NCBI GenBank assembly: GCA_964415865.1
Contig: CAYQBY010000035.1
Location: 1 to 15,772 of the forward strand
Direction: 5' to 3'
From: Thiopontia sp964415865
GTDB lineage: Bacteria > Pseudomonadota > Gammaproteobacteria > GCF-002020875
DNA: 15,772 nt
This document shows positions 6,804 to 15,239 of the stretch, piece after piece (positions within the stretch are counted from its first letter, which is position 1; each line of letters begins with the position of its first letter). The position numbers and the translations under genes were made by a program. Below the pieces are notes generated by a model. The model ran no database searches, had not been told where the DNA came from, and was given only the letters and a program-made list of their open reading frames with translations.

Positions 6804-7739
6804 TTACTGTTTTTTTAACATTTGCTGTGCAAAATTGGCGGAGAGTTGATCTGCTAACGCAGGGTCAATCCCCCGGATAATAGTTAGAATCTTCTCTGCC
6901 TCATCAGCTCTGTCGCTCTGCACCAGGGCAACAGCTGCCCTGCCGAAAGCCCTGACCGCGCGGGTCCAATCTTTCTTTGCGTAGTATATATTTCCCAGCT
7001 CCCCCCAGCCATCTGGGTTCATTGGCTCCTCCTCCAGTAGAGAACGGTAGCTCTCTACAGCAAGCTCATAATCCCCTTCCCAGAAGGCCTGACGTCCACG
7101 ATTCCATAACCACTGCAGCTCAGACTCCTCCTCAAGGCTATCTACATGCCATATATCAGAACGCTGTTTCTCTGCTGCAATACTGTATGGATCCTGAGCA
7201 ACCGACTCCTGGGCAAGCGGATCAAACTGCTCTGCCAGCTTCTGAATAGGCTTCCTCATAGCAATAACCTGTTCTGCTGTTATTGGCAGATCATCCATCA
7301 TCCCAGGGAGAGAGATTGCTGGCTCTTTTTTCTCCAGACCCAGTACCTCATCCAGAACAGGGGCCTCATCTGTTTGCTCCATGACCTGGGTTACAGGCTG
7401 TTCTACAGAGGCAGAAATGGGCTCTGTTCTTACCTCAGGAGATTCGATATTCTCCGACTCATCTTTTGAAGAGTTGTCATCCGCATCATCCTGAAAAATA
7501 CGAGACTTTAATTCAGATACCGGTAGTGGCTTTTTCTCTTCCGGCTCATCTTTAATGACCAAGGCTACAGGAATCTCCTCTGTCTCAACCTCAGCGTGAT
7601 GAACATCCTCAGAGTCATGATGACCAAATATGGAGGACCACTCCTCCTGGATACTTTCCCTCTCCAGATAACCGATTACACCTAAACCGACCACTACTCC
7701 AGGAAGGATAGATGCGAGCATTCTGATCAAGACTTTCAT
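6804..7739 (-). CDS. Membrane-anchored TPR protein
   Basis: The 311-residue protein has an N-terminal hydrophobic anchor (about 5-24). A long acidic, low-complexity linker rich in Glu, Asp, Ser and Pro (about 40-200) follows, then at least two tetratricopeptide repeats: WNRGRQAFWEGDYELAVESY (212-231), and one starting near 244. A short helical tail ends the protein. TPR domains bind proteins, so this is likely a scaffold tethered by a flexible arm. Which side of the membrane it faces is uncertain, although a short basic N-terminus favours the domain outside the cytoplasm. AGGAAG stands five bases before the ATG. The LolA-like gene lies 71 bases upstream on the same strand without a terminator. 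No enzymatic motif is visible. Confidence 0.8.
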   Translation of the reverse strand: MKVLIRMLASILPGVVVGLGVIGYLERESIQEEWSSIFGHHDSEDVHHAEVETEEIPVALVIKDEPEEKKPLPVSELKSRIFQDDADDNSSKDESENIESPEVRTEPISASVEQPVTQVMEQTDEAPVLDEVLGLEKKEPAISLPGMMDDLPITAEQVIAMRKPIQKLAEQFDPLAQESVAQDPYSIAAEKQRSDIWHVDSLEEESELQWLWNRGRQAFWEGDYELAVESYRSLLEEEPMNPDGWGELGNIYYAKKDWTRAVRAFGRAAVALVQSDRADEAEKILTIIRGIDPALADQLSANFAQQMLKKQ

Positions 7740-7810
7740 ATCAACTTCCTGTCTATATGGGCGACTGTAATGGTGAGGAAAACAAAATTGAGCCGCTGAT
7801 TATACCAGCC

Positions 7811-8395
7811 TCATGGCCACTCTGGAAAACCGACAGATTGCACCATATCTACCTGCTCAACCCTGCGGTAATTAAACGGAATAGAGAATAGTGCAGATGA
7901 AGGTCTTATTATCTGGATATTGCTCAACTGTTGCGAGGCTCCATCCTTCAATTCGATACGAACCGGATACTGAATATTCTGGTCATACCAGGCAATTACC
8001 CCCAAACTCAGCTCACCAAAACCGAGCTCCGCCTCCCAACGCTCGGTGCCCCGTCCCCCTATCTCCTCTCTGCTTTTGAGCCCACAATCAAGAAGCATCA
8101 TCTCTGCACAAAAGCGGGCCGGATTTCGTGGAACCGGAAGCGCCTCCTCTTGATGATACTCTTCAGCTTGCGGATTCAGCACGTAGGTAACCCCACGAAA
8201 GAGATCTGTAATACGAACCTCTTTTTCATCACTGCTGCTTCTCTCCTCCCGAACTGCATCATTGCCCACAAAGAGACGGCCAGTAAACAGGGGAGTATTA
8301 TGGTTGTCAAAATAGGTGACGTCAGCAGAGAACTCCGTTAATGCCTCTGCAGCAGATACAATGCCGCAAAGCATAAAAAAGAGTGTTTTTTTCAA
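7811..8395 (-). CDS. Secreted LolA-like (DUF4412-like) protein, TTG start
   Basis: The most likely start is TTG at 8395. AAGGAA (8407-8402) is six bases upstream and a clean signal peptide follows (M-KKTLFFMLCGIVSAAEA), giving 194 residues. Other TTG starts upstream, including 8419, would fall inside the preceding gene or its SD. The mature part reads like one half of the LolA/LolB lipoprotein-carrier fold: strands, then RITDLFRGVTYVLNPQAEEY, typical of DUF4412-like proteins where a ligand cavity is formed by a curved sheet. Two Cys (in RFCAEM and LDCGLK) could form a disulfide. The family link rests on pattern recognition and is tentative. Placed after an RND pump, it might carry a hydrophobic substrate across the periplasm (inference). 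Confidence 0.68.
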   Translation of the reverse strand: MKKTLFFMLCGIVSAAEALTEFSADVTYFDNHNTPLFTGRLFVGNDAVREERSSSDEKEVRITDLFRGVTYVLNPQAEEYHQEEALPVPRNPARFCAEMMLLDCGLKSREEIGGRGTERWEAELGFGELSLGVIAWYDQNIQYPVRIELKDGASQQLSNIQIIRPSSALFSIPFNYRRVEQVDMVQSVGFPEWP

Positions 8396-8401
8396 CAACA
8401 A

Positions 8402-8407
8402 TTCCTT
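8402..8407 (-). promoter_or_regulatory. Ribosome binding site overlapping the preceding stop codon
   Basis: AAGGAA overlaps the TAA stop (8408-8406) of the upstream secreted-protein gene and lies six bases before TTG 8395. It decides the start of the LolA-like gene and suggests translational coupling between the two. Confidence 0.6.
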
Positions 8408-9164
8408 ACTGGAACCCAAAGTACTGAACCGGGCTTCTCATTTGTGGAATCAGGGCCAGTGGATCCATGGCATTTGCCCTTCTTACACCAAGTGCGTAAT
8501 CCGGCATAAATGATGGGTAGTACACTGGTGGCTGTTGTCCTTCCCATCCATGGTCACGATACTCCTCATTCATGGAGAGACGATCTGCCTCACGGGCCAT
8601 TGCCTCCATATCTATATCACTTGCCTCAAACTCATCCAACATCGCCTCCTGGAATGGTGTACTGGTAGTCGACATAGGTCTATGATCAGCCGTCTGATTG
8701 GCCACACAGGGCTGCATCTTCTGCTCTGCTGGCTCTTGGTTCAACAGCTGTGGCAACTTTCCGGGCTGAATCTCACCCAGCGCCCAGACATCCACGTTCT
8801 GTTGCCCCACTCCATTGATTGCCGCTGCCTGCGACGGCTCTTGAGGCTCATTATTCAGGCTCCATGCGGGATCAATATTACTTAGCTCTTCATGCCTGAA
8901 TTCCGCATTGCTAATCTCTTCTTCTACAAGAGGAGAGTAGGCCGCCTGAATTACCGGCAACTGCTCTTCCCCTTGTCGGTACATTGCATATTCGGCCTGA
9001 GGAGTATCTGCTACGCCACCTTCTGCCATCTCTGCAGGACTACCAAAATCAAAATGTCCTCCATATGGTCCCATCGGAGCTGGTGCGACCCATGAACTGT
9101 CTGCAACCGCTATACCACTTGCTGCCATTAGACCAAGAACCAATCCAAACTTTTTCTGACTCAT
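8406..9164 (-). CDS. Secreted protein of unknown function
   Basis: The 252-residue protein starts at ATG 9164, with GGGGA six bases or so upstream. An upstream TTG in frame (9212) lacks support. An N-terminal signal peptide is clear (MSQKKFGLVLGLMAASGIAVADSS, split here by function: basic MSQKK, then a hydrophobic core ending AVA-DSS). The mature chain is acidic and rich in Glu, Pro, Met and Gln with little predicted order. Its C-terminal third has Tyr/Pro-rich text (PPVYYPSFMPDYALGVRRA) and ends in FGFQ. One Cys is present (QPCVANQ). I recognise no domain. It lies between the pump and the LolA-like gene, 48 bases from the pump stop with no terminator, so it probably belongs to the same transcript and acts in the periplasm or outer membrane. 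Confidence 0.72.
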   Translation of the reverse strand: MSQKKFGLVLGLMAASGIAVADSSWVAPAPMGPYGGHFDFGSPAEMAEGGVADTPQAEYAMYRQGEEQLPVIQAAYSPLVEEEISNAEFRHEELSNIDPAWSLNNEPQEPSQAAAINGVGQQNVDVWALGEIQPGKLPQLLNQEPAEQKMQPCVANQTADHRPMSTTSTPFQEAMLDEFEASDIDMEAMAREADRLSMNEEYRDHGWEGQQPPVYYPSFMPDYALGVRRANAMDPLALIPQMRSPVQYFGFQ

Positions 9165-9212
9165 AGTGCTATCCCCTTTTCCATTAAATAATTTTGAAAA
9201 ATCCTGAAACAA

Positions 9213-12200
9213 TCATGTCGTCGTCACCACCTTTTCCTGCTCACTCTGCTGATCATCCTCTTCCTGATCCAAGTCACGGGGCACAAAACCCTCAGGATAG
9301 AGAGCATCTCCTGCACTCAGGCACCCCATTGGGATGATAATCAGGGTCAAGAGAGTAGAGACCACTACCCCAAACAGCAGTGCAACTGCCATTCCCTGAA
9401 AAATCGGGTCTGTAAGAATCACACTGGAACCACCAACCAGTGCCAGTGCAGTGATGATAATTGGCCGCATTCTTGCTTTTCCTGAACAGATCACTGCAGA
9501 GATCGGATCCTTTCCTGCCATCAACTCAAGCTGGGCAAAATCAACCAGCAGAATTGAGTTACGCACAATAATGCCGGCCAGTGCGATAAACCCAATCATT
9601 GAGGTTGCAGTAAATTCTGCCCCCATAATCCAGTGCCCAGGGACAATACCAACCATGGTCAATGGGATTGGTGCCATGATCACCAGCGGGATGATAAAGT
9701 TCCCAAACTGCCAGACCACCAGGATATAGATCATTACCAGAGCCAAGCCGAAGGCAATACCCATGTCACGGAAGGTTACATAGGTAACATGCCACTCCCC
9801 ATCCCACTTGAATCCTGATTTGAATGTCTCTTCCGGTGCAGAGATCCAACCACCCTCAACTTTCTCTCCCTGTGGAGTTCGGAAATCCCGCTCCTCCATA
9901 ATCCGCTCCAGATCAAACATCGCATAGAGTGGCGCCGGTAGATCATTGGCTGCATCCCCAACCACATACTCCACTGCACGCAGATCCTTATGGTAGATGA
10001 TCGGATCCTCCATAAAGGTCTCAAAATGTCCAAGCTCACCCAGTGATACTGTACTCTGTCCACTCATCGTCGGAATTGGCAGATCGGAGAGGCTGACGAT
10101 CTGGGAACGAACCGCCAGTGGAACCTCTAGGGTAATTATTGTTGGTTCACGGGTCTTACCCTGCTTCACATCACCAAGAGGGATACTGCCCATCGCCATT
10201 GAGAGATTACGGTTAATAGTCTCAACCGAGATTCCGCGGCGATTAGCCTTCTCTGTATCAACCACAAAATGGAGCACCTGATGAGGGTCGCTCATATAAT
10301 TGTCAACATCCTCCATAATTGATGAGCTGGCAAAAATATCTGTCAAACCAGCCGCCAATATGCGTCTGGTGCGAGCGTCAGGGCCATAGATTTCAGCAAC
10401 CACGGATTGTAAAACTGGTGGTCCTGGTGGAACCTCGGCAACAGTAATTCTTGCGCTTCCTTTTTCTGCAATTGGCTTCAACAGTTCTCGAACTGCCAGG
10501 GCAATCTCATGACTGCTGCGCTCACGCTCATTTTTGTGAACTAGTTGCACCGAGATGGTTGCCATCCATGGGTACTCCTGCAGATAATAGTGACGAACCA
10601 GGCCGTTGAAGTTGAATGGTGCCGCTACTCCAGAATATGTCTGCAGTGCAGTAGATTCTGGAACTGCCTTCTCAATTGCGGTAGCCATTTTTCGCGCCAT
10701 ATTTGCAGTGACAGGCAATGCTGTACCTGTCGGCATGCGAATCATTACATCAAACTCAGACTTGTTGTCGTAAGGCAACATCTTGGTCTTTACCCCATGG
10801 GTATAGAAGAGTGAAACAGAGATGAAGAAGCTGGCAATAATGGCAAACAGCACAAACCAACCAAGCACACGATTCTCTACCATGGGCCTGATCAGCCCCT
10901 CATAAAACCTTCCTACCCTCTCTTGTGACTTGTGCTCCTTCTCTTCGGCAGCCTTTAGTGCCTTCATCGAAGGGCGCAGTTTCATGGTTAGCCATGGGGT
11001 AAAAATAAATGCAGCAAATAGTGAGAACGCCATCGCCGCAGAGCCCAATACGGGTATAGGTGCCATATAGGGACCCATCATTCCGGTTACCGCCCCCATC
11101 GGCAGCAATGCCGCAATTACGGTAAGAGTGGCCAGGATTGTTGGATTACCAACCTCACGGGTTGCATCAATTGCGGTCTCCTCATCAGTGTCATTCTTCA
11201 TCAACCAGCGACGGTAGATATTCTCGACCACAACAATTGCATCATCCACCAGAATACCGATGGAGAAAATCAGCGCAAAGAGGCTGACTCGGTTAATACT
11301 GTAGTCGAGCATATAGGCTGAAAATACTGTCAACAGAATAACCACCGGGATTACGATGGTGACCACCACAGCTGGGCGCCACCCAAGACTGAAATAGATC
11401 AACACTGTTACCGCAAGTGTTGCCACCACCAGCTTGAAGAGCAGCTCATCAACCTTGTCTTTGGCTGTTGCTCCATAATTACGGGTTACATCCACATGAA
11501 TATTAGGGGGAATCAGTACACCTTTCAGCTCCTCAACCTTGGCGATAATTGCATTGGCTACAGGTACTGCATTACTCCCCTCCTTTTTGGCTACCGCAAT
11601 AGTTACTGCAGGTAGCCCCCTGGCATCTCCATCTCCTTTATAGCCATCGCCGGAATAGAACTCCACCATCCCCTTGGCCTCTTCTGGACCCTGGTAAACA
11701 CTGGCAATATCACGCACATACACCGGCATATCATTGTGCACACCAATCACCAGATTGGCGATCTGCTTGGCAGTATGGAGGAATGAGCCGGTATAGACCT
11801 TGAAACTCAGATTACCTGCCTCGGAGTTACCGGCAACCTGCTCCCCATTGGCTGTACGAATAGTGTTGGCCACCTGATCCATACTGATCCCATACCCAGA
11901 GAGACGCTCCGGCATGACCTCGACCCTTACCTGGGTACGACGCCCGCCAACAATAAAGGCTTCACCAGTATCTGGAATAGTCTCCAGAATATGCAGTACA
12001 TCTGTTGAGAGAGAGCGAATGGCACTATCATCCACCTCATCTGACCACAGGGTCAGATTGACTATTGGCACATCATCAATGCCTTTCGCCTTTACCAGTG
12101 GCTGACCAACCCCGGGAGGAATACGATCCTGATTTGCGGATAGCTTGTTGTAGACCTTTACCAGTGACGGGATCACCTGCTCACCAACCACAAACTGTAC

Positions 12201-12500
12201 TGTAACCACCCCCATCCCACGCTGGGTTGCAGAGTAGACATGCTTGACCCCGGGGATCTCGCTCATGATCAATTCCAGCGGCTCAATGGCAATACCGGAG
12301 AGCTGCTCTGCATGGATACCAGGTGCCTGGACAAAGAGGTCAACCATAGGAACGGAGATCTGTGGATCCTCCTGACGAGGAGTAAGCATCAACCCGAGGA
12401 AGCCCATGGCAAGCATTGCAAAAAGCAGCAGAGGAGAGAGTGGAGAGTGGATGAACGCCTTTGCCATCCCCCCCGCAAGACCGAGAGACTGTTTACTCAT
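9213..12500 (-). CDS. RND-family efflux transporter, AcrB/HAE-1-like
   Basis: This is the 1,095-residue inner-membrane pump of a tripartite proton-driven exporter. It has the standard two-fold layout: a membrane segment near 22-40, a large periplasmic loop, and the TM4 motif GILVDDAIVVVENIYRR (415-431) whose Asp419/Asp420 are the proton-relay pair. The second half has GFIALAGIIVRNSILLVDF (970-988). The N-terminal PRQEDPQISVPMVDLFVQAP (41-60) is typical of the branch usually annotated acriflavin-resistance/AcrB-like. The lack of a clear metal-pump Met/Asp relay signature argues against a CusA assignment, but substrate cannot be read off. The hydrophilic acidic C-tail (about 1075-1095) is an extra. 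GGGAG lies eight bases before the ATG, and the adaptor gene ends 14 bases upstream. No outer-membrane TolC-type gene is in the window. Confidence 0.94.
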   Translation of the reverse strand: MSKQSLGLAGGMAKAFIHSPLSPLLLFAMLAMGFLGLMLTPRQEDPQISVPMVDLFVQAPGIHAEQLSGIAIEPLELIMSEIPGVKHVYSATQRGMGVVTVQFVVGEQVIPSLVKVYNKLSANQDRIPPGVGQPLVKAKGIDDVPIVNLTLWSDEVDDSAIRSLSTDVLHILETIPDTGEAFIVGGRRTQVRVEVMPERLSGYGISMDQVANTIRTANGEQVAGNSEAGNLSFKVYTGSFLHTAKQIANLVIGVHNDMPVYVRDIASVYQGPEEAKGMVEFYSGDGYKGDGDARGLPAVTIAVAKKEGSNAVPVANAIIAKVEELKGVLIPPNIHVDVTRNYGATAKDKVDELLFKLVVATLAVTVLIYFSLGWRPAVVVTIVIPVVILLTVFSAYMLDYSINRVSLFALIFSIGILVDDAIVVVENIYRRWLMKNDTDEETAIDATREVGNPTILATLTVIAALLPMGAVTGMMGPYMAPIPVLGSAAMAFSLFAAFIFTPWLTMKLRPSMKALKAAEEKEHKSQERVGRFYEGLIRPMVENRVLGWFVLFAIIASFFISVSLFYTHGVKTKMLPYDNKSEFDVMIRMPTGTALPVTANMARKMATAIEKAVPESTALQTYSGVAAPFNFNGLVRHYYLQEYPWMATISVQLVHKNERERSSHEIALAVRELLKPIAEKGSARITVAEVPPGPPVLQSVVAEIYGPDARTRRILAAGLTDIFASSSIMEDVDNYMSDPHQVLHFVVDTEKANRRGISVETINRNLSMAMGSIPLGDVKQGKTREPTIITLEVPLAVRSQIVSLSDLPIPTMSGQSTVSLGELGHFETFMEDPIIYHKDLRAVEYVVGDAANDLPAPLYAMFDLERIMEERDFRTPQGEKVEGGWISAPEETFKSGFKWDGEWHVTYVTFRDMGIAFGLALVMIYILVVWQFGNFIIPLVIMAPIPLTMVGIVPGHWIMGAEFTATSMIGFIALAGIIVRNSILLVDFAQLELMAGKDPISAVICSGKARMRPIIITALALVGGSSVILTDPIFQGMAVALLFGVVVSTLLTLIIIPMGCLSAGDALYPEGFVPRDLDQEEDDQQSEQEKVVTTT

Positions 12501-12514
12501 ATCAAATTCTCCCG

Positions 12515-13702
12515 CTAGAAGCGTCGATTCCCTTCACCGCTGCCCCACCCTGTTGCTCTTGGCGAGACAATCAGCTGCTCTCCCACCACCAGACCAGAGA
12601 GGATAGTTACATGTTTGTTATCCACCAGTTCGCCCACACGCACCACCCTTAATTCCGGCTCGCCAGACTCATCCAGAACAAATACTGCCGGGAGAGTGCC
12701 GCGCCACAACAGGGATGATGTAGGGATAACAGGGTAACTTGATACCGGAGCCTGCATATCAGGAATCATGATCTCGGAGTACATGCCCGGTGCAGCCGGA
12801 CTACCCTTGGGCAGATCAAACTTTACCTTTACGCTATGGCGCATCATGTCAGCACTTGGGAAGATCTGAGCCACCCGGACCTCCAAGCGCACACCTCCAA
12901 CATCCAGCTTTGCCGGCAGCACCATACCCTCCTCCAGACCAGTCACCAATCTGGCTGGAACCTCAACCAACAACTGCAGACGCTCTACATCAGCGAATTG
13001 GACCAGTGGCTGACCAGGCTGAACCGTATCTCCAACCTCAACCATCTTTCTCATGATGATCCCGGAGAATGGGGCTATGGATTGTGCATTACGAATCTGC
13101 GCATCCAGCTGCTTGATCTGGGCATCGGCCTGAATCACTGCCGCCTGTGCAGACTCCACCATGGTCTGCTGTGAATAGATGTCAGAATAGCGCTCAAAAT
13201 CCGGATCACCGTCGCCCAGTCCTGATGAGCGCATTGGGTCGGTAAACATCCTCATCATACTGGGCAACCCACCCATCATCGCATCACCCTGGTAATTGGG
13301 CGAGATGATTGCCTTGTTGTACTGTACATCAGCATTTCGCAGAGACGCCTCTGCAATCCTCAGCTGTGCCTCAACCTCCTGACGTTTTGCCAACAGCGTA
13401 TCATCATCAATCCTGACCAGTATCTCGCCATCCTCAAATTGATCGCCCTCCAGCCCGGCAATTGACTCAATACTGCCAGGTAGCTCTGCATTCAGGGTAA
13501 CCATCTTGTATGGAACAATCGTCCCTCCAAGAGTAACGCTGATTCCCGTACGGGCAGAGCCAATTGTAATGACGTTATCAGCTCCTAACCCTCTATCTTC
13601 TACAGAACTTCCACCTCCTTGCGCATCTTCATCGGCTGCAAAAACATAAAAACCCACGGCTAGTGCAGCCACCATGGAAAAGAGGTTTTTGGATAACATC
13701 AT
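12515..13702 (-). CDS. RND periplasmic adaptor (membrane fusion protein)
   Basis: The 395-residue protein links an RND pump to an outer-membrane channel. It has a signal peptide or anchor (1-22, hydrophobic core VAALAVGFYVFA), a lipoyl/barrel-sandwich half motif around 70-100 (VTLNAELPGSIESI, then GDQFEDGEILVRID) and a helical hairpin near 103-205. The second lipoyl half APFSGIIMRKMVEVGDTVQP is at 210-229, with a beta-barrel and membrane-proximal domain after that. The hairpin is interrupted at about 134-175 by a Met/Gly/Asp-rich insert (AMMGGLPSMMRMFTDPMRSS), replacing a plain coiled coil. The start is one of two adjacent ATGs; GAGAAAG is the nearest Shine-Dalgarno-like run. It is first in the operon, and the pump follows immediately. 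Confidence 0.92.
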   Translation of the reverse strand: MMLSKNLFSMVAALAVGFYVFAADEDAQGGGSSVEDRGLGADNVITIGSARTGISVTLGGTIVPYKMVTLNAELPGSIESIAGLEGDQFEDGEILVRIDDDTLLAKRQEVEAQLRIAEASLRNADVQYNKAIISPNYQGDAMMGGLPSMMRMFTDPMRSSGLGDGDPDFERYSDIYSQQTMVESAQAAVIQADAQIKQLDAQIRNAQSIAPFSGIIMRKMVEVGDTVQPGQPLVQFADVERLQLLVEVPARLVTGLEEGMVLPAKLDVGGVRLEVRVAQIFPSADMMRHSVKVKFDLPKGSPAAPGMYSEIMIPDMQAPVSSYPVIPTSSLLWRGTLPAVFVLDESGEPELRVVRVGELVDNKHVTILSGLVVGEQLIVSPRATGWGSGEGNRRF

Positions 13703-13728
13703 ATTTAACTTTCTCGCTTTAAAATTAA

Positions 13729-13762
13729 CTGCTCCCCCTCACCGCAAGATGAGAGGGAGCAG
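13729..13762 (-). terminator. Hairpin between the SCP2-like gene and the RND operon
   Basis: CTGCTCCCCCTC (13729-13740) pairs with GAGAGGGAGCAG (13751-13762), with one mismatch, over a ten-base loop. Read leftward it is followed only by TTAATTTT, so termination is likely to be partial. It may let some SCP2-gene transcripts run into the pump genes. Confidence 0.55.
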
Positions 13763-13784
13763 AGCACCTTATGATAAGAAGCTT

Positions 13785-14180
13785 TTAGACACGTCCCATC
13801 ACTGTAAATGTCTTGATAAATGGTCCAGCCATTTTTGGATTCTTCACCATGGCGCCGTAGTCACCAACAGCAAACTTTAGCTTGCCAGTTGTATAGGCAG
13901 TTCCCAGACCCATCATTCCAGGTGCCTTCTTCATCCATTTGGCCCAGTGATCCTCTGAACAGCGGAGATCCCAGTTCATCTCTTCACCGTTGTAACTACC
14001 AGCTGCAACTGCCTTTCCATCTTCCACTGTAAGAATTCCACGAGGCTGATCCTCACCCTGAACACCGTAGGCAATTGTGGAGCTGAACTTGATCTCTCCC
14101 AGTGCGTCAATCAAATCAGACTCACTATTCCACTCACCCATAAATTTACTCATCCACTCCTCAGAAAATAGCTCTGCCAT
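13785..14180 (-). CDS. SCP2-like sterol/lipid-binding domain protein
   Basis: The 131-residue cytoplasmic protein consists of a single SCP2-like domain. A central strand-rich section and the closing segment GKLKFAVGDYGAMVKNPKMA (about 99-118), followed by FIKTFTVMGRV, match the family's C-terminal pattern of a GDY-type turn and a final helix. Such domains form a hydrophobic cavity and bind lipids or acyl groups; the bacterial ligands are mostly unknown. AGGAG six bases before the ATG is a strong ribosome binding site. No signal peptide is seen. It precedes the RND operon on the same strand by 82 bases and a weak hairpin, so joint function with the pump is possible but unproven. Confidence 0.8.
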   Translation of the reverse strand: MAELFSEEWMSKFMGEWNSESDLIDALGEIKFSSTIAYGVQGEDQPRGILTVEDGKAVAAGSYNGEEMNWDLRCSEDHWAKWMKKAPGMMGLGTAYTTGKLKFAVGDYGAMVKNPKMAGPFIKTFTVMGRV

Positions 14181-14293
14181 TTTTTTCTCCTTTGATCTTC
14201 CGTGAAAACAGCCCGCAAAAGGGGCAAAAGAGGTCCGTCCGGAACCTTCAATATACTATAGTGAAAAAGGGTGAAAATAGAAAGTAAAAACAG

Positions 14294-14316
14294 CTCAAAT
14301 TGCGTAAAAAACGCAA
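14294..14316. other. Small inverted repeat in the moaE/SCP2-like spacer
   Basis: TTGCGT and ACGCAA enclose a short A-run within the spacer at 14181-14468. Too short to name; it may be an operator half-site pair or chance. The spacer is AT-rich and contains no convincing ORF or clear promoter. Confidence 0.3.
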
Positions 14317-14367
14317 CATATAGTGTGATCGACCAATTAGTTACTACTATATGTAGTGTTGGAAAGC

Positions 14368-14387
14368 TGTGGATAACTTATGGATAA
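14368..14387. promoter_or_regulatory. Two DnaA-box-like sites in tandem
   Basis: TGTGGATAA (14368-14376) is the exact complement of the DnaA consensus TTATCCACA. TATGGATAA (14379-14387) matches 8 of 9 in the same orientation, 11 bp away, which is one helical turn. An inverted repeat ACTAC-TATAT-GTAGT (14343-14357 or nearby) lies just to the left. The genes around are not replication genes. Confidence 0.4.
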
Positions 14388-14468
14388 CGGGGTGAAAACA
14401 TCCTGTTTTATCTGCAAATCATGAAGATGCAGTTTTCAATAAAACTATTGATTGCATGTGATCAGTAT

Positions 14469-14957
14469 CTACACAGGACTGTTATCCTTAGATGACCGCA
14501 AATGATCAACATCACTTGCAGTGTTATGCTCAACCCAGCGCGCACCCTCCTCAAGTTGCTCTTTTTTCCAGAATGGGGCACGTGATTTCAGCTCCTCAAT
14601 CAGAAAACGGGCCGCCTCGAAAGCAACTCCACGATGTGCCGACCAGGCCGCAACCAGAACAATTGGGTCGTTGGGCATCATCGCACCAATACGATGAATA
14701 ATGAGCGTATCAAGCACCTCCCAGCGCTCTGCCGCCTCCTGCGAGATCTTCTCCAGATAGCTGTCGGTCATCCCCGGATAGTGTTCCAGAAACATCCCGC
14801 TGACCCCATCACCCTCATTGAACTCACGCATAGTCCCGGAGAATACAGTTGCTGCGCCATACTGCCCTGCATGGACAGGATCCAGCGCCTCCCCCTCGTA
14901 GCGCTGAATCTCCTCCCAGGGGGAGAATGGCTTCTCACGAATGTCAATATGCACCAC
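14469..14957 (-). CDS. moaE: Molybdopterin synthase catalytic subunit
   Basis: MoaE transfers sulfur from the MoaD thiocarboxylate to precursor Z, forming molybdopterin in the cytoplasm. The 162 residues show the family signatures: VFSGTMRE with an acidic loop and LEHYPGM in the first half, then IIHRIGAM, AHRGVAFEAA and KSRAPFWKKE. The last contains the active-site lysine region. The C-terminus is slightly longer than usual, with a polar tail ending DNSPV. It starts at GTG 14957, which shares one base with the moaD TAG stop (TAGTG); a second GTG follows directly. Coupled translation with moaD is expected because the two form a heterotetramer. Confidence 0.95.
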   Translation of the reverse strand: MVHIDIREKPFSPWEEIQRYEGEALDPVHAGQYGAATVFSGTMREFNEGDGVSGMFLEHYPGMTDSYLEKISQEAAERWEVLDTLIIHRIGAMMPNDPIVLVAAWSAHRGVAFEAARFLIEELKSRAPFWKKEQLEEGARWVEHNTASDVDHLRSSKDNSPV

Positions 14958-15187
14958 TAACCCCCTGTTACCGGAGGAAAAAATGCGACCTCATCCCCAT
15001 CTTCCACCGGGGTATTGGCATCCGAATAGTCCATATTTCGAGCCATCAGCAGATTGGCAGGACGCTCCTTGCCATCAGCAACCTTCTCCCATACCTCTCC
15101 AATAGTTGAGACCTCGGATGGCTCAAGTTGAGCACCCTCTCGCCCCATCTCTTCACGTAGACTTGCAAAAAAGCGTATCTCTATCAT
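14957..15187 (-). CDS. moaD: Molybdopterin synthase sulfur-carrier subunit
   Basis: MoaD is a ubiquitin-fold sulfur carrier whose C-terminal Gly-Gly is adenylated by MoeB and then thiocarboxylated. The 76 residues end VAFFPPVTGG, the diagnostic Gly-Gly tail, and begin IEIRFFASLRE, the first strand typical of the family. The start is ATG 15187 with only a weak GAGAGA upstream. It forms a two-gene unit with moaE and diverges from moaC across a 197-base spacer. Confidence 0.94.
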   Translation of the reverse strand: MIEIRFFASLREEMGREGAQLEPSEVSTIGEVWEKVADGKERPANLLMARNMDYSDANTPVEDGDEVAFFPPVTGG

Positions 15188-15239
15188 TCTGATTCTCTCG
15201 TAGAGTAGAAAGATAGAGATGTTACATCATGATGCCCAG

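Noticed and set aside
14368..14387. Replication origin
   Set aside because: Only two good DnaA boxes, and no dnaA, dnaN, gidA or repeated AT-rich 13-mers nearby.
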